Assembly: GCA_002454335.1 (NCBI GenBank) | Contig: DKIP01000012.1 | Span: 29,480 to 75,380 of the forward strand | Direction: 5' to 3' | Length of the DNA: 45,901 nt | Source: Cytophagaceae bacterium UBA6715 | GTDB taxonomy: Bacteria; Bacteroidota; Bacteroidia; Cytophagales; Spirosomataceae | Notes under the pieces: model-generated | Told to the model about the DNA's origin: nothing | The model's database searches: none | Seen by the model: only the letters and a program-made list of their open reading frames with translations | Program-made: the position numbers and the translations under genes | In this document: positions 1 through 7,032 of the stretch, piece by piece | How positions within the stretch are numbered: the first letter of the stretch is position 1 | Layout: each line of letters starts with the position of its first letter

Positions 1-27
1 CTCTTAACTCTTAACTCTAACCTATTT

Positions 28-921
28 ATGTTATCTCGTCGTCGCTTTCTCGCACAAAATTCATTATTAGCCCTCGCGGCATTTTTACCTTCAGCAAAAT
101 CCAAAACCTATCGCATGGGCTATTCGGCTATCACATGGGGTGGAAAGGATGAATTAGCCATTGAGGAATTGTCGGGCTTAGGCTACAAAGGCATACAGTT
201 GCGCGCGAATACGTATGCGAAGTATAAAGATAATCCAAGCGATTTGAAACAATTATTGGAAGCCAAAGGATTGTCTTTGGTCATGTTCTCGAGTGGAAAT
301 GTCGAAATTGATCCTGCGAAAATGGAAGCAAATGTGGCGATGCATGTAAATCATGCGCGATTTGTGAAAGCTTTGGGCGGTAGTTCGATTCAGTTAACGA
401 ATAGTTTACGTAAAAATAATGTGGCACCTACGGCAGATGAATTAGCTCGTTTGGCAGCAGCGATGAATGAAATTGGGAAACAAACCCAGGCAATTGGGAT
501 TCAAGCGACGTATCATAATCACATGAACCAATATGGTGAGACACCTGAGGAGGTAGATGCTTTGGTTCAAGCTATGAATCCGAAATATCTTCGTTTATTA
601 TTGGATGTAGCCCATTATCACCAGGGGGGAGGTAAACCAGCGGAGGCGGTGATAAATTACCAAAAGGTTTTACATAGTATGCACATCAAGGATGTGGAAT
701 GCCCAATCAAGGGTGATTCGAATCCTAAATCTTATAAATTTGTTGAATTAGGGCAAGGGAATGTTGACTTGGTTGGCGTTTTTGCTTCCATGGATAAAAT
801 AAAATTTGGTGGTTGGGCTATTGTGGAATTAGATGCTGTTCCTGATAAAGCAAAATTACCTGTGCAATGTGCCCAGATTAGTAAAGATTTTTTACAAGGT
901 AGAATTGCGTATCAATTTTAG
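28..921 (+). CDS. Tat-exported sugar phosphate isomerase/epimerase family protein
   Basis: The 297-residue protein begins with a twin-arginine type signal (SRRRFLA at residues 3-9, then a hydrophobic stretch ending near PSAKS at about 25), so it is probably exported in folded form to the periplasm. The rest is a xylose-isomerase-like TIM barrel (AP endonuclease 2 superfamily). Visible family features are the GYKGIQLR strand near residue 52, TYHNHMN near 160, LLLDVAHY near 190, MHIKDV near 219 and the terminal IVELD near 265. The acidic and histidine residues in these strands normally bind a divalent metal. The real substrate cannot be told from sequence. A second, cytoplasmic-looking member of the same superfamily is encoded at 3505-4425. 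The gene reads toward the MFS transporter 25 bases downstream and may be cotranscribed with it. The ATG at 28 is the only start giving the full Tat motif. Confidence 0.85.
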   Translation: MLSRRRFLAQNSLLALAAFLPSAKSKTYRMGYSAITWGGKDELAIEELSGLGYKGIQLRANTYAKYKDNPSDLKQLLEAKGLSLVMFSSGNVEIDPAKMEANVAMHVNHARFVKALGGSSIQLTNSLRKNNVAPTADELARLAAAMNEIGKQTQAIGIQATYHNHMNQYGETPEEVDALVQAMNPKYLRLLLDVAHYHQGGGKPAEAVINYQKVLHSMHIKDVECPIKGDSNPKSYKFVELGQGNVDLVGVFASMDKIKFGGWAIVELDAVPDKAKLPVQCAQISKDFLQGRIAYQF

Positions 922-946
922 TAAATTGCCGACTTAATATATTGAT

Positions 947-2158
947 ATGTTTAAAAAGCGCGACGCTGCCATTGGATTTATTTTTGTGACCTTATTAATT
1001 GATGTAATGGGTATAGGGATTATTATTCCGATGATGCCTACATTGATTCGTGGTTTTACAGGTGGTGATTTAAGTGTTGCCTCACAATATTCGGGTTGGT
1101 TGATGGCTTCTTATGCCATCATGCAATTTGTATTTTCTCCTATATTGGGTGGATTATCGGATCAATTCGGTCGAAGACCCGTTATTTTGGCTTCCCTTTT
1201 CGGCTTCTCTTTGGACTATTTGTTGTTAGCCAATGCACCCAATATCACCTGGTTGTTTGTAGGTCGTATTCTTGCTGGCATCACGGGTGCAAGTTTTACG
1301 ACGGCTCAAGCTTATATCGCCGATGTATCCACGGCAGAAAACCGTGCAAAGAATTTTGGTATGGTCGGTGCAGCTTTTGGTTTAGGATTTATTGTAGGAC
1401 CTGCCATTGGGGGTGCCTTGGGGAATATTGATGTGCACTTACCCTTTTATGCCTCAGCAGGGTTGACCATGTTGAATGCGCTTTATGGGTATTTTGTTTT
1501 GCCTGAGTCGTTGAGTTTAGCGAACCGCCGACCGTTTAATTGGAAGCGTGCAAATCCATTGGGTTCTCTCAAACATATGTCACGTTACCATCCATTGGTT
1601 TTAGGATTAATAGCGGGATATTTTTGTATCCAATTAGCGAGTCAAGCACACCCTAGCACTTGGTCTTATTTTACGATGAAAGTATTTAATTGGTCACCGG
1701 ATGAAGTTGGGTATTCTTTGGCATTCGTTGGTTTAATCGTAGCAATTGTTCAAGGGGGGTTAACTCGCGTGATAACGCCCAAAATAGGAGAGCGGAAAGC
1801 TATTTCGTATGGATTATTGCTTTGGGCTTTGGGTTTCATAATGTTTGCATTTGCTGCAGAATCGTGGATGATGTATGCTTTTATGGTTCCTTTTGGATTA
1901 GGTGGATTGGCTGGGCCGGCATTACAAAGTTTAATATCCCAACAAGTGGGTGCGAATGAGCAAGGTGAATTGCAGGGTGGTTTGACTAGTCTTCAATCCA
2001 TTACGACGATTTTAGGACCGCTTTTTGCATCAAACTTATTTGCTTATTTCACGACATCAGAACATAATTTTCCTGGGGCCGCTTTCTTTGCCGCGGGGAT
2101 TGTAGGGTTCCTTGCCTGGGGAATTATCATGCGTTCGATCCCGAAAAATAATCAGTAA
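947..2158 (+). CDS. MFS transporter, TetA/drug:H+ antiporter-like
   Basis: This 403-residue integral membrane protein shows the 12-helix pattern of the major facilitator superfamily. The first helix (FIFVTLLIDVMGIGIIIPMMP) is typical of the TetA/DHA1 branch. Motif A of the family is clear in the loop between helices 2 and 3 (GGLSDQFGRRP, near residue 68). A motif C-like GxxxGPxxGG is seen near residue 146 (GLGFIVGPAIGGALG), which is characteristic of antiporters. The expected role is proton-driven export of a small molecule, but the substrate (tetracycline, another drug or a sugar) cannot be assigned. No TetR-type regulator lies next to it, so a dedicated resistance role is not supported. The gene is 25 bases downstream of the Tat-exported isomerase. 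Confidence 0.88.
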   Translation: MFKKRDAAIGFIFVTLLIDVMGIGIIIPMMPTLIRGFTGGDLSVASQYSGWLMASYAIMQFVFSPILGGLSDQFGRRPVILASLFGFSLDYLLLANAPNITWLFVGRILAGITGASFTTAQAYIADVSTAENRAKNFGMVGAAFGLGFIVGPAIGGALGNIDVHLPFYASAGLTMLNALYGYFVLPESLSLANRRPFNWKRANPLGSLKHMSRYHPLVLGLIAGYFCIQLASQAHPSTWSYFTMKVFNWSPDEVGYSLAFVGLIVAIVQGGLTRVITPKIGERKAISYGLLLWALGFIMFAFAAESWMMYAFMVPFGLGGLAGPALQSLISQQVGANEQGELQGGLTSLQSITTILGPLFASNLFAYFTTSEHNFPGAAFFAAGIVGFLAWGIIMRSIPKNNQ

Positions 2159-2239
2159 ATTGATAATTGGTTTGATTTCAGGTTAAAAGGAATCTGAGTT
2201 GAAAGATTATTGAATATCTTTCGGAAAAAATATACCCTA

Positions 2240-2971
2240 ATGAAAAATATGCGCAATGCAATCATGTTGGGCTTGCTTTTATGCAGCACCATCCTTTTAA
2301 AAGCTCAATCTACCGAAGAGGTATTGAGTAAACATCAATCAGCCATGGGAAGTCCTGAAAAATGGGCAGCAGTTAAAAGTTTGGTGATGAAAAATAAGTT
2401 CAGTGTTCAAGGAATGGACATTGAGAGTAAAACCTCTATTTTAATAGGACAGGGTTTTCGCACTGATGTGGAGGTGATGGGAAATAAAATCATTACGGCA
2501 ATCCAGGGTGAAACAGGTTGGATGATGCGACCTGCTATGATGGGTGGAACTGGGCAGCCCGAAGAAATGCCAACAGATCAAGTAAAAATGGCTGCTTCTC
2601 AGAAAAATATAGGTTCAACATTAATTATTGCACAAAAAGAAGGAGCGCAGATTGAATTGGTTAGTAAGGAGAAATTGGATGGGGCGGATGTTTATTTATT
2701 AAAAGTGACAAAAGCCAATGGAGATGAATCACAAGTTTACGTATCTGCTGCAACTTACTTTATCGTGAAAGTGACTGGTAAATTAAAAGCCAATGGCCAG
2801 GAGATTGATACGGAAGTAAATTATTCAAATTACAAAGCCTTGGATGGTTTGTATTTTCCTTATACGATGGAAACTGCTAGCCCAATGGGAGGTATGATGA
2901 CCGTGGATACGATTTCGATTGAAATTAATCCGAGCCTTGAGGCTAGCATTTTCGCCAAGCCAACAAAATAA
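2240..2971 (+). CDS. Secreted LolA-like / outer membrane lipoprotein-sorting-like protein
   Basis: I place the start at the ATG at 2240; an upstream in-frame TTG at 2210 would only add ten charged residues before a good signal peptide. The 243-residue protein has an N-terminal signal (IMLGLLLCSTILLKAQS) and is probably periplasmic. The body (QGMDIESKT, GETGWMM, YLLKVTKANG, YFIVKVTGK, EVNYSNYKALDGLYFP) follows the strand pattern of LolA/LolB-like beta folds seen in many Bacteroidota proteins that read 'outer membrane lipoprotein-sorting protein'. Its actual ligand is unknown. It ends 20 bases before a strong terminator at 2992-3016, so it closes its own transcription unit. Confidence 0.7.
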   Translation: MKNMRNAIMLGLLLCSTILLKAQSTEEVLSKHQSAMGSPEKWAAVKSLVMKNKFSVQGMDIESKTSILIGQGFRTDVEVMGNKIITAIQGETGWMMRPAMMGGTGQPEEMPTDQVKMAASQKNIGSTLIIAQKEGAQIELVSKEKLDGADVYLLKVTKANGDESQVYVSAATYFIVKVTGKLKANGQEIDTEVNYSNYKALDGLYFPYTMETASPMGGMMTVDTISIEINPSLEASIFAKPTK

Positions 2972-2991
2972 AATTTCATTCAGGTATTAAG

Positions 2992-3016
2992 AAGGGAGCG
3001 ATTGAGCTCCCTTTTT
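2992..3016 (+). terminator. Rho-independent terminator after the LolA-like gene
   Basis: An 8-bp stem (AAGGGAGC at 2992-2999 with GCTCCCTT at 3006-3013) closes a 6-base loop and merges into five T residues (3012-3016). It sits 20 bases after the stop at 2971 and before the next plus-strand gene. Confidence 0.85.
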
Positions 3017-3058
3017 AATGACTAAATTTTCGTAATTTTGATGTTCATTAATCCACCT

Positions 3059-3508
3059 ATGAGATACATTTTTATCCTGTTGAGTTTGAGCATCCTATTT
3101 TCATGTCAGCCCGATGATAGCTTAGATCCCCAAACCAAAACAGAAATATTGTTAAGTACAACTTGGCAGATTCAAGAGGTTACGGCCAGTGGATATTTAA
3201 ATGGAACTGTTTACCAGCGTGGGAGAACTGCAGAGGGGTCTCAATATGATATGTCTAAGGTTCGTTTGACATTTTATGCTAATGGAACCTGTCTGGCAAT
3301 CGATAATACGGGTAATAACACGGCTTCAGGTAAATGGAAGCTGATTAATAACGATACACAATTACAAATCTCCGAGACAAATTATTTCGTTTTGGATGGA
3401 GTTGGTGACATTAACAGTCTATTAAAAACTGAGTTTGTTTTTTCAGGTACCCGAACTTACAAATCAACTTATGTGAATGCCTCTGTTAAAATGGTGCCCG
3501 TACCTTAG
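3059..3508 (+). CDS. Small lipoprotein, lipocalin-like
   Basis: The chosen ATG at 3059 gives MRYIFILLSLSILFSC, a lipoprotein signal with cysteine at residue 16 as the probable acylation site. Upstream in-frame starts (TTG 3038, ATG 3041) only add non-signal residues. The mature part is about 134 residues of beta-rich sequence (TTWQIQEVTASG, KVRLTFYANGTC, GKWKLINNDTQLQI) that matches the pattern of the small lipocalin-like lipoproteins common in Bacteroidota: tryptophan near the start, then a 'G.W.' strand. No function can be inferred. Its TAG stop overlaps the stop of the convergent gene at 3505-4425. Confidence 0.75.
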   Translation: MRYIFILLSLSILFSCQPDDSLDPQTKTEILLSTTWQIQEVTASGYLNGTVYQRGRTAEGSQYDMSKVRLTFYANGTCLAIDNTGNNTASGKWKLINNDTQLQISETNYFVLDGVGDINSLLKTEFVFSGTRTYKSTYVNASVKMVPVP

Positions 3509-4425
3509 GGCAAAAAGGTATTGATATGATTTCTTGCCATATAGATAGCTTTTTGCACATCAGCTTCTGAACTTTCGAAAGCTTTATCTTCTACTTCAAT
3601 GACGATAGGTCCACGATATCTCACATCATGCAAGGCGCTGATGAATTTTCCCCATTGAATATCACCTAAGCCTGGCAATTTGGGCGAATGATATTCCAAT
3701 GGGTTTGCCATGATTCCTACGCGGTCTAGTTTGTTTTGATAAACTTTGACATCCTTTAAATGAATATGGTGCAATTTTTCAGCATAGTGATAGATTGGGT
3801 ATAAATAATCCATTTGCTGCCAAACCATATGTGAAGGGTCATAATTTAGCCCAAAATTCGTCGAAGGAATAATGCTAAAGAGTTGATCCCAAATCTTGGG
3901 CGTAGTTGCTAAGTTTTTGCCTCCCGGCCATTCATCATCCGTGAAAAACATTGGGCAATTTTCAATGCCTATTTTGATGCTTAATGAGTCAGCTAACGCA
4001 ATAATCTCGGGCCAAACTTCTTTGAATTTAGCTAAGTTATAAGCGACATTTTTGGTGTAATCTCGCCCAATAAATGTATTTACAACAGGGATTTCTAATG
4101 CCGCCGCTGCACGAATAATTTTTTTGATATGTTCACGGTAAAACAGCGCCTGCTCCTCATTAGGATCCATTGGATTGGGATAGTAGCCCAAAGCTGAGAT
4201 CTTTACAGGGTGTTGTTTTAAGAAGGTTTTTAAGTTCAATAAGTCCAAAGAATCTAATTTGTCTACTGCTATATGACTTACCCCTGCATAGCGCCGAGTA
4301 TCGCTGTTTTGGGAAGGCCAACACATGACTTCCACACATGAGAAGCGTGCACGATGAGCAAAATCCAAGACCTGTTCCAAAGATAAATTGGGCAGAATTG
4401 CTGAAGCAAAACCTAATTCTAGCAT
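3505..4425 (-). CDS. Sugar phosphate isomerase/epimerase (TIM barrel)
   Basis: The 306-residue protein has no signal peptide and is probably cytoplasmic. It shows the xylose-isomerase-like (AP endonuclease 2) TIM-barrel layout: CVEVMCWP near residue 31, ISALGYYPNP near 77, IGIENCPM near 152, LNYDPSHM near 193, HHIHLKDV near 220 and IVIEVEDK near 276. The glutamates, the aspartate and the HxHxKD motif are the usual metal ligands. Members act as isomerases or epimerases of sugars, inositols or related compounds; the substrate is not identifiable here. The gene is followed upstream by the TMEM220-like and TPR genes with gaps of 1 and 5 bases, so the three probably form an operon. Confidence 0.85.
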   Translation of the reverse strand: MLELGFASAILPNLSLEQVLDFAHRARFSCVEVMCWPSQNSDTRRYAGVSHIAVDKLDSLDLLNLKTFLKQHPVKISALGYYPNPMDPNEEQALFYREHIKKIIRAAAALEIPVVNTFIGRDYTKNVAYNLAKFKEVWPEIIALADSLSIKIGIENCPMFFTDDEWPGGKNLATTPKIWDQLFSIIPSTNFGLNYDPSHMVWQQMDYLYPIYHYAEKLHHIHLKDVKVYQNKLDRVGIMANPLEYHSPKLPGLGDIQWGKFISALHDVRYRGPIVIEVEDKAFESSEADVQKAIYMARNHINTFLP

Positions 4426-4426
4426 C

Positions 4427-4786
4427 TTATTTTTTCTCTAAAAGGTAATACAAGGCAAATGAAAAAGAAGCGATCCATAGACCGACAGCTTCACGCGCTA
4501 ATTCTTGATTCATTGTTTTCATGGCCAAACCGTCTGTCATAAATCCTTCCCATGCGGTCATTTCAACCCAAAGTTGAATGCCTGCAAATGTACTTAGGAC
4601 AAATAAAACAAGCGTTAATTCTTTATTGACCATTCCTCTAAATGCCTGGAATGAAACATACGTGGCAACTCCATAAATTGGAACCCATAAAATGGGATCC
4701 GGATCATTGAGCTGCCAATAGGTAAATAAAAGGAAGATTAAGGAAAAGAGGATTCCCAAAAATGAGATGGCTTTTTTCGTTTTCAT
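4427..4786 (-). CDS. TMEM220-like small membrane protein
   Basis: This 119-residue protein has four hydrophobic segments. The first two flank a conserved-looking loop QLNDPDPILWVPIYG (residues 25-39), which is the hallmark of the transmembrane protein 220 family. The third (LTLVLFVLSTFAGIQLWV) and fourth (WIASFSFALYYLLE) complete a small four-helix membrane protein. The loop between helices 3 and 4 (EMTAWEGFMTDGL) also fits the family, which is of unknown function. It lies in a probable operon between the isomerase and the TPR lipoprotein. Confidence 0.8.
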   Translation of the reverse strand: MKTKKAISFLGILFSLIFLLFTYWQLNDPDPILWVPIYGVATYVSFQAFRGMVNKELTLVLFVLSTFAGIQLWVEMTAWEGFMTDGLAMKTMNQELAREAVGLWIASFSFALYYLLEKK

Positions 4787-4791
4787 AGTAC

Positions 4792-5493
4792 TTAGTTACA
4801 TAGGTTTGTTACAGCCTCTTTGGCTCCAGGATATTTTAATTTTTGGGCTTGCTGCAAGGCATAACAAGCTTTCTCTTTTTCGTTTACCTTATAATAACTC
4901 AATCCCATCGCATAAAACCCTTTTCCAAAAGTGGGATCAATTTGAACACTTGCTCCAAAATCTTGATTCGCCAATGCGTATTTTTCTTGTTGGAAGTAGA
5001 TATTCCCCCGATTGTATAATGCATTAATTTCCTTGGCATTTTTCGAAATACTTTGGGTGAAGTCGACCAATGCCTCATTTGATTTACCTAATGCCGCTTG
5101 TACAATTCCTCGTTGCAAATAGGCTGCACTTGAATCAGGTTGAAGTTTAACTGCCGCTTCTGTGGGCGCTAAGGCCGCTTGCCAGTTTCCTTGTTCCATT
5201 TCCAAGGCTCCTAGATTTAATTGCGCCGTATAAAGCGATGGCTTAAGTTCGATTGCTTTTTGGTAATTTGTTCGAGCATCGTCCCAACTTTTCTCTTGAA
5301 ATGCGATAACCCCTTGAAGGTTATAGGCTTCAGCTAATCCTGGATTCTTTTCTAATGCTTTTTTGATTGCCTCTTTGGCAGAAATGCTTTCTCCTTTTTG
5401 GAGCCTATTTTTGGCTTCTTGAAGCCAAGTTTCAGCATCTGAAGAGCAGGCGAGGACGAGTAAGGAAAAGCAGACAAGGGTAAGGATTCGCAT
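4792..5493 (-). CDS. TPR-repeat lipoprotein
   Basis: The N-terminus MRILTLVCFSLLVLAC is a lipoprotein signal, with cysteine 16 in an LxLAC lipobox. The remaining approximately 215 residues are built from about six tetratricopeptide repeats (for example AEAYNLQGVIAFQEKSWDD, AALAPTEAAVKLQPDSSAAY, INALYNRGNIYFQQEKYA). The protein is therefore a helical scaffold anchored to a membrane, probably mediating protein contacts in the periplasm. No catalytic domain is present. It is the first gene of the minus-strand run 5493-3505; the upstream region is shared with the divergent SRP RNA promoter. Confidence 0.85.
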   Translation of the reverse strand: MRILTLVCFSLLVLACSSDAETWLQEAKNRLQKGESISAKEAIKKALEKNPGLAEAYNLQGVIAFQEKSWDDARTNYQKAIELKPSLYTAQLNLGALEMEQGNWQAALAPTEAAVKLQPDSSAAYLQRGIVQAALGKSNEALVDFTQSISKNAKEINALYNRGNIYFQQEKYALANQDFGASVQIDPTFGKGFYAMGLSYYKVNEKEKACYALQQAQKLKYPGAKEAVTNLCN

Positions 5494-5545
5494 AATTTTA
5501 ATTTGAAATTAAAGTTAAGGTGTATTCGGAAATTATTGGCATATA

Positions 5546-5577
5546 TTTTGAAAAAAGCGCAGATTTTGCCATATTTG
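5546..5577 (+). promoter_or_regulatory. Promoter of the SRP RNA
   Basis: TTTTG at 5546-5550 and CATATTTG at 5570-5577 are separated by 19 bases, matching the primary sigma factor promoter described for Bacteroidota (TTTG, about 19 bases, TAnnTTTG; one mismatch here). The last G of the -7 box is 4 bases before the first base of the folded RNA, where transcription should start. Confidence 0.7.
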
Positions 5578-5580
5578 CAT

Positions 5581-5668
5581 CGGCAAATTACCAGCTCCCG
5601 CTGAATCCTCCAGGTCGTGAAAGAAGCAAAGGTAGGTTGGTTGTAGCGGTGAATTTGCCATTTTTTTT
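5581..5668 (+). ncRNA. ffs: Signal recognition particle RNA, small bacterial (4.5S) type
   Basis: The sequence folds into one long hairpin. The base is GGCAAATT (5582-5589) paired with AATTTGCC (5652-5659). A second helix is CCGCT (5598-5602) with AGCGG (5645-5649). The apical part carries the SRP domain IV internal loop, CAGG on the 5' side (5611-5614) and AGCA on the 3' side (5625-5628), closed by a short UC/GA stem and a purine-rich loop. This is the Ffh-binding site that is conserved in all bacterial SRP RNAs. Eight T residues (5661-5668) directly after the basal stem make it its own terminator. The RNA partners Ffh in cotranslational targeting to the membrane. The apical loop deviates from the common GGAA tetraloop. 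Identification is from the conserved loop and fold, not from a covariance search. Confidence 0.85.
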
Positions 5669-5689
5669 GCCTTTTATAAACCTCCCCAT

Positions 5690-6346
5690 ATGAAATTTTT
5701 TATCGACACGGCGAATTTAGCCCACATCAAAGAAGCTCAAGATTTAGGTGTTTTAGACGGTGTAACAACAAACCCATCCTTAATGGCCAAAGAAGGCATT
5801 AGCGGAAAAGATAATGTATTACGTCATTACAAGGCTATTTGCGACTTAGTTGATGGAGATGTTTCTGCGGAGGTGATTGCAACCGATTATGAAGGCATGA
5901 TTCGCGAAGGGGAGGAGTTAGCTGAATTAGATGAGAAGATTGTTGTGAAGATTCCGATGATTAAGGATGGTATCAAAGCCTTGAAATATTTTTCAAATCG
6001 GGGAATTAAGACCAACTGTACCTTGGTTTTCTCAGCTGGGCAAGCCTTATTAGCTGCCAAGGCGGGTGCTACGTATGTGTCTCCCTTCATTGGTCGATTA
6101 GATGATATCTCATTTGATGGCATGGATTTGATTGATCAAATCCGTGTAATTTATGATAATTACGAGTTTGATACACAAATTTTAGCTGCTTCAGTTCGTC
6201 ACCCTATTCACATCATCAAGTGTGCTGAAATTGGTGCTGATGTTATGACAGGTCCATTGTCAGCAATGTTAGCCTTATTAAAACACCCATTAACGGATAG
6301 TGGTTTAGCCACTTTCTTAGCAGATCACGCCAAGTCTAACCAATAA
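5690..6346 (+). CDS. fsa: Fructose-6-phosphate aldolase / small transaldolase (TalC/FSA family)
   Basis: The 218-residue protein is a full-length member of the small transaldolase family, a cytoplasmic TIM-barrel enzyme. MKFFIDTANL at the start, GVTTNPSLMAKEG at 24-36, the Schiff-base lysine K87 in VVKIPM, TNCTLVFS near 106, YVSPFIGRLDD near 128 and the terminal GADVMTGP motif are all present. Such enzymes either cleave fructose 6-phosphate to dihydroxyacetone and glyceraldehyde 3-phosphate or act as transaldolases; sequence alone does not separate the two, and in Bacteroidota the transaldolase role in the pentose phosphate pathway is likely. It is 21 bases downstream of the SRP RNA terminator and ends 10 bases before ftsE. 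Confidence 0.9.
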   Translation: MKFFIDTANLAHIKEAQDLGVLDGVTTNPSLMAKEGISGKDNVLRHYKAICDLVDGDVSAEVIATDYEGMIREGEELAELDEKIVVKIPMIKDGIKALKYFSNRGIKTNCTLVFSAGQALLAAKAGATYVSPFIGRLDDISFDGMDLIDQIRVIYDNYEFDTQILAASVRHPIHIIKCAEIGADVMTGPLSAMLALLKHPLTDSGLATFLADHAKSNQ

Positions 6347-6356
6347 TTTGATTTCT

Positions 6357-7028
6357 ATGTCTGTATTGACTTTTGAAAATGTTCATATCTCTCAAGAAGG
6401 TGTTCCTACGTTGACAGATATATCGTTAACAGTTGACGCAGGTGAATTTTATTATTTGATTGGTAAATCAGGTTCTGGTAAGAGTACCTTTTTTAAAGCT
6501 ATCTTTGGTGAATTAGCCATTGATGCTGGCTCAGCACACGTTGCTGGCTATGATTTGGTTACGATTAAAAATCAAGATATTCCCTATCTACGTCGCAAAT
6601 TAGGATTTGTTTTTCAAGATTTTCAATTGCTGACTGATCGTAATGTGGAGGCTAATTTGGCTTTTGTCCTAGAAGCTACAGGGCACAAAAATCAGGTTGA
6701 GATAAAATCGCGGATAGAATCTGTATTGAATCAAGTAGGGATGTCAAATGCCATTCACAAACGCGTTCATAAATTGTCTGGTGGGGAACAACAACGCATA
6801 GCTATTGCGCGTGCTTTATTGAATAACCCTGTTTTAATCCTTGCTGATGAGCCTACCGGTCATTTAGATCCTGAGGTTTCCTTGGAAATCATGGAATTAT
6901 TTAAACAATTGACCTTACAGGGTACAGCCATCATCATGGCAAGCCACGATTACCATACAATTGGACGTGTTCCAGGAAAAATCTTGAAATGCGAAGGTGG
7001 GCAAATCATACCTGTAAGCTCGCTCTAA
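6357..7028 (+). CDS. ftsE: Cell division ATP-binding protein FtsE
   Basis: I use the ATG at 6357 (MSVLTFENVHI); an in-frame TTG at 6348 would add three residues. The 223-residue protein is a single ABC ATPase: Walker A GKSGSGKST near residue 36, Q-loop FQDFQLL near 84, signature LSGGEQQR near 140, Walker B VLILADEP near 160 and H-loop ASHD near 196. Length and the LRRKLGFVFQDFQLL segment are typical of FtsE, which with the membrane protein FtsX controls peptidoglycan hydrolysis at division. FtsX is not adjacent, so the assignment rests on similarity to FtsE rather than context; another MacB/LolD-like ATPase is possible. The gene converges on porX with a 4-base gap. Confidence 0.8.
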   Translation: MSVLTFENVHISQEGVPTLTDISLTVDAGEFYYLIGKSGSGKSTFFKAIFGELAIDAGSAHVAGYDLVTIKNQDIPYLRRKLGFVFQDFQLLTDRNVEANLAFVLEATGHKNQVEIKSRIESVLNQVGMSNAIHKRVHKLSGGEQQRIAIARALLNNPVLILADEPTGHLDPEVSLEIMELFKQLTLQGTAIIMASHDYHTIGRVPGKILKCEGGQIIPVSSL

Positions 7029-7032
7029 TTAT

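Noticed and set aside
1..27. CTCTTAA direct repeats at the very start of the window
   Set aside because: Only two full copies and one partial copy are visible, cut by the window edge; no function can be argued.
947..2158. Tetracycline resistance gene
   Set aside because: The MFS family signature is clear but there is no TetR neighbour, and such exporters are common housekeeping genes in this phylum.
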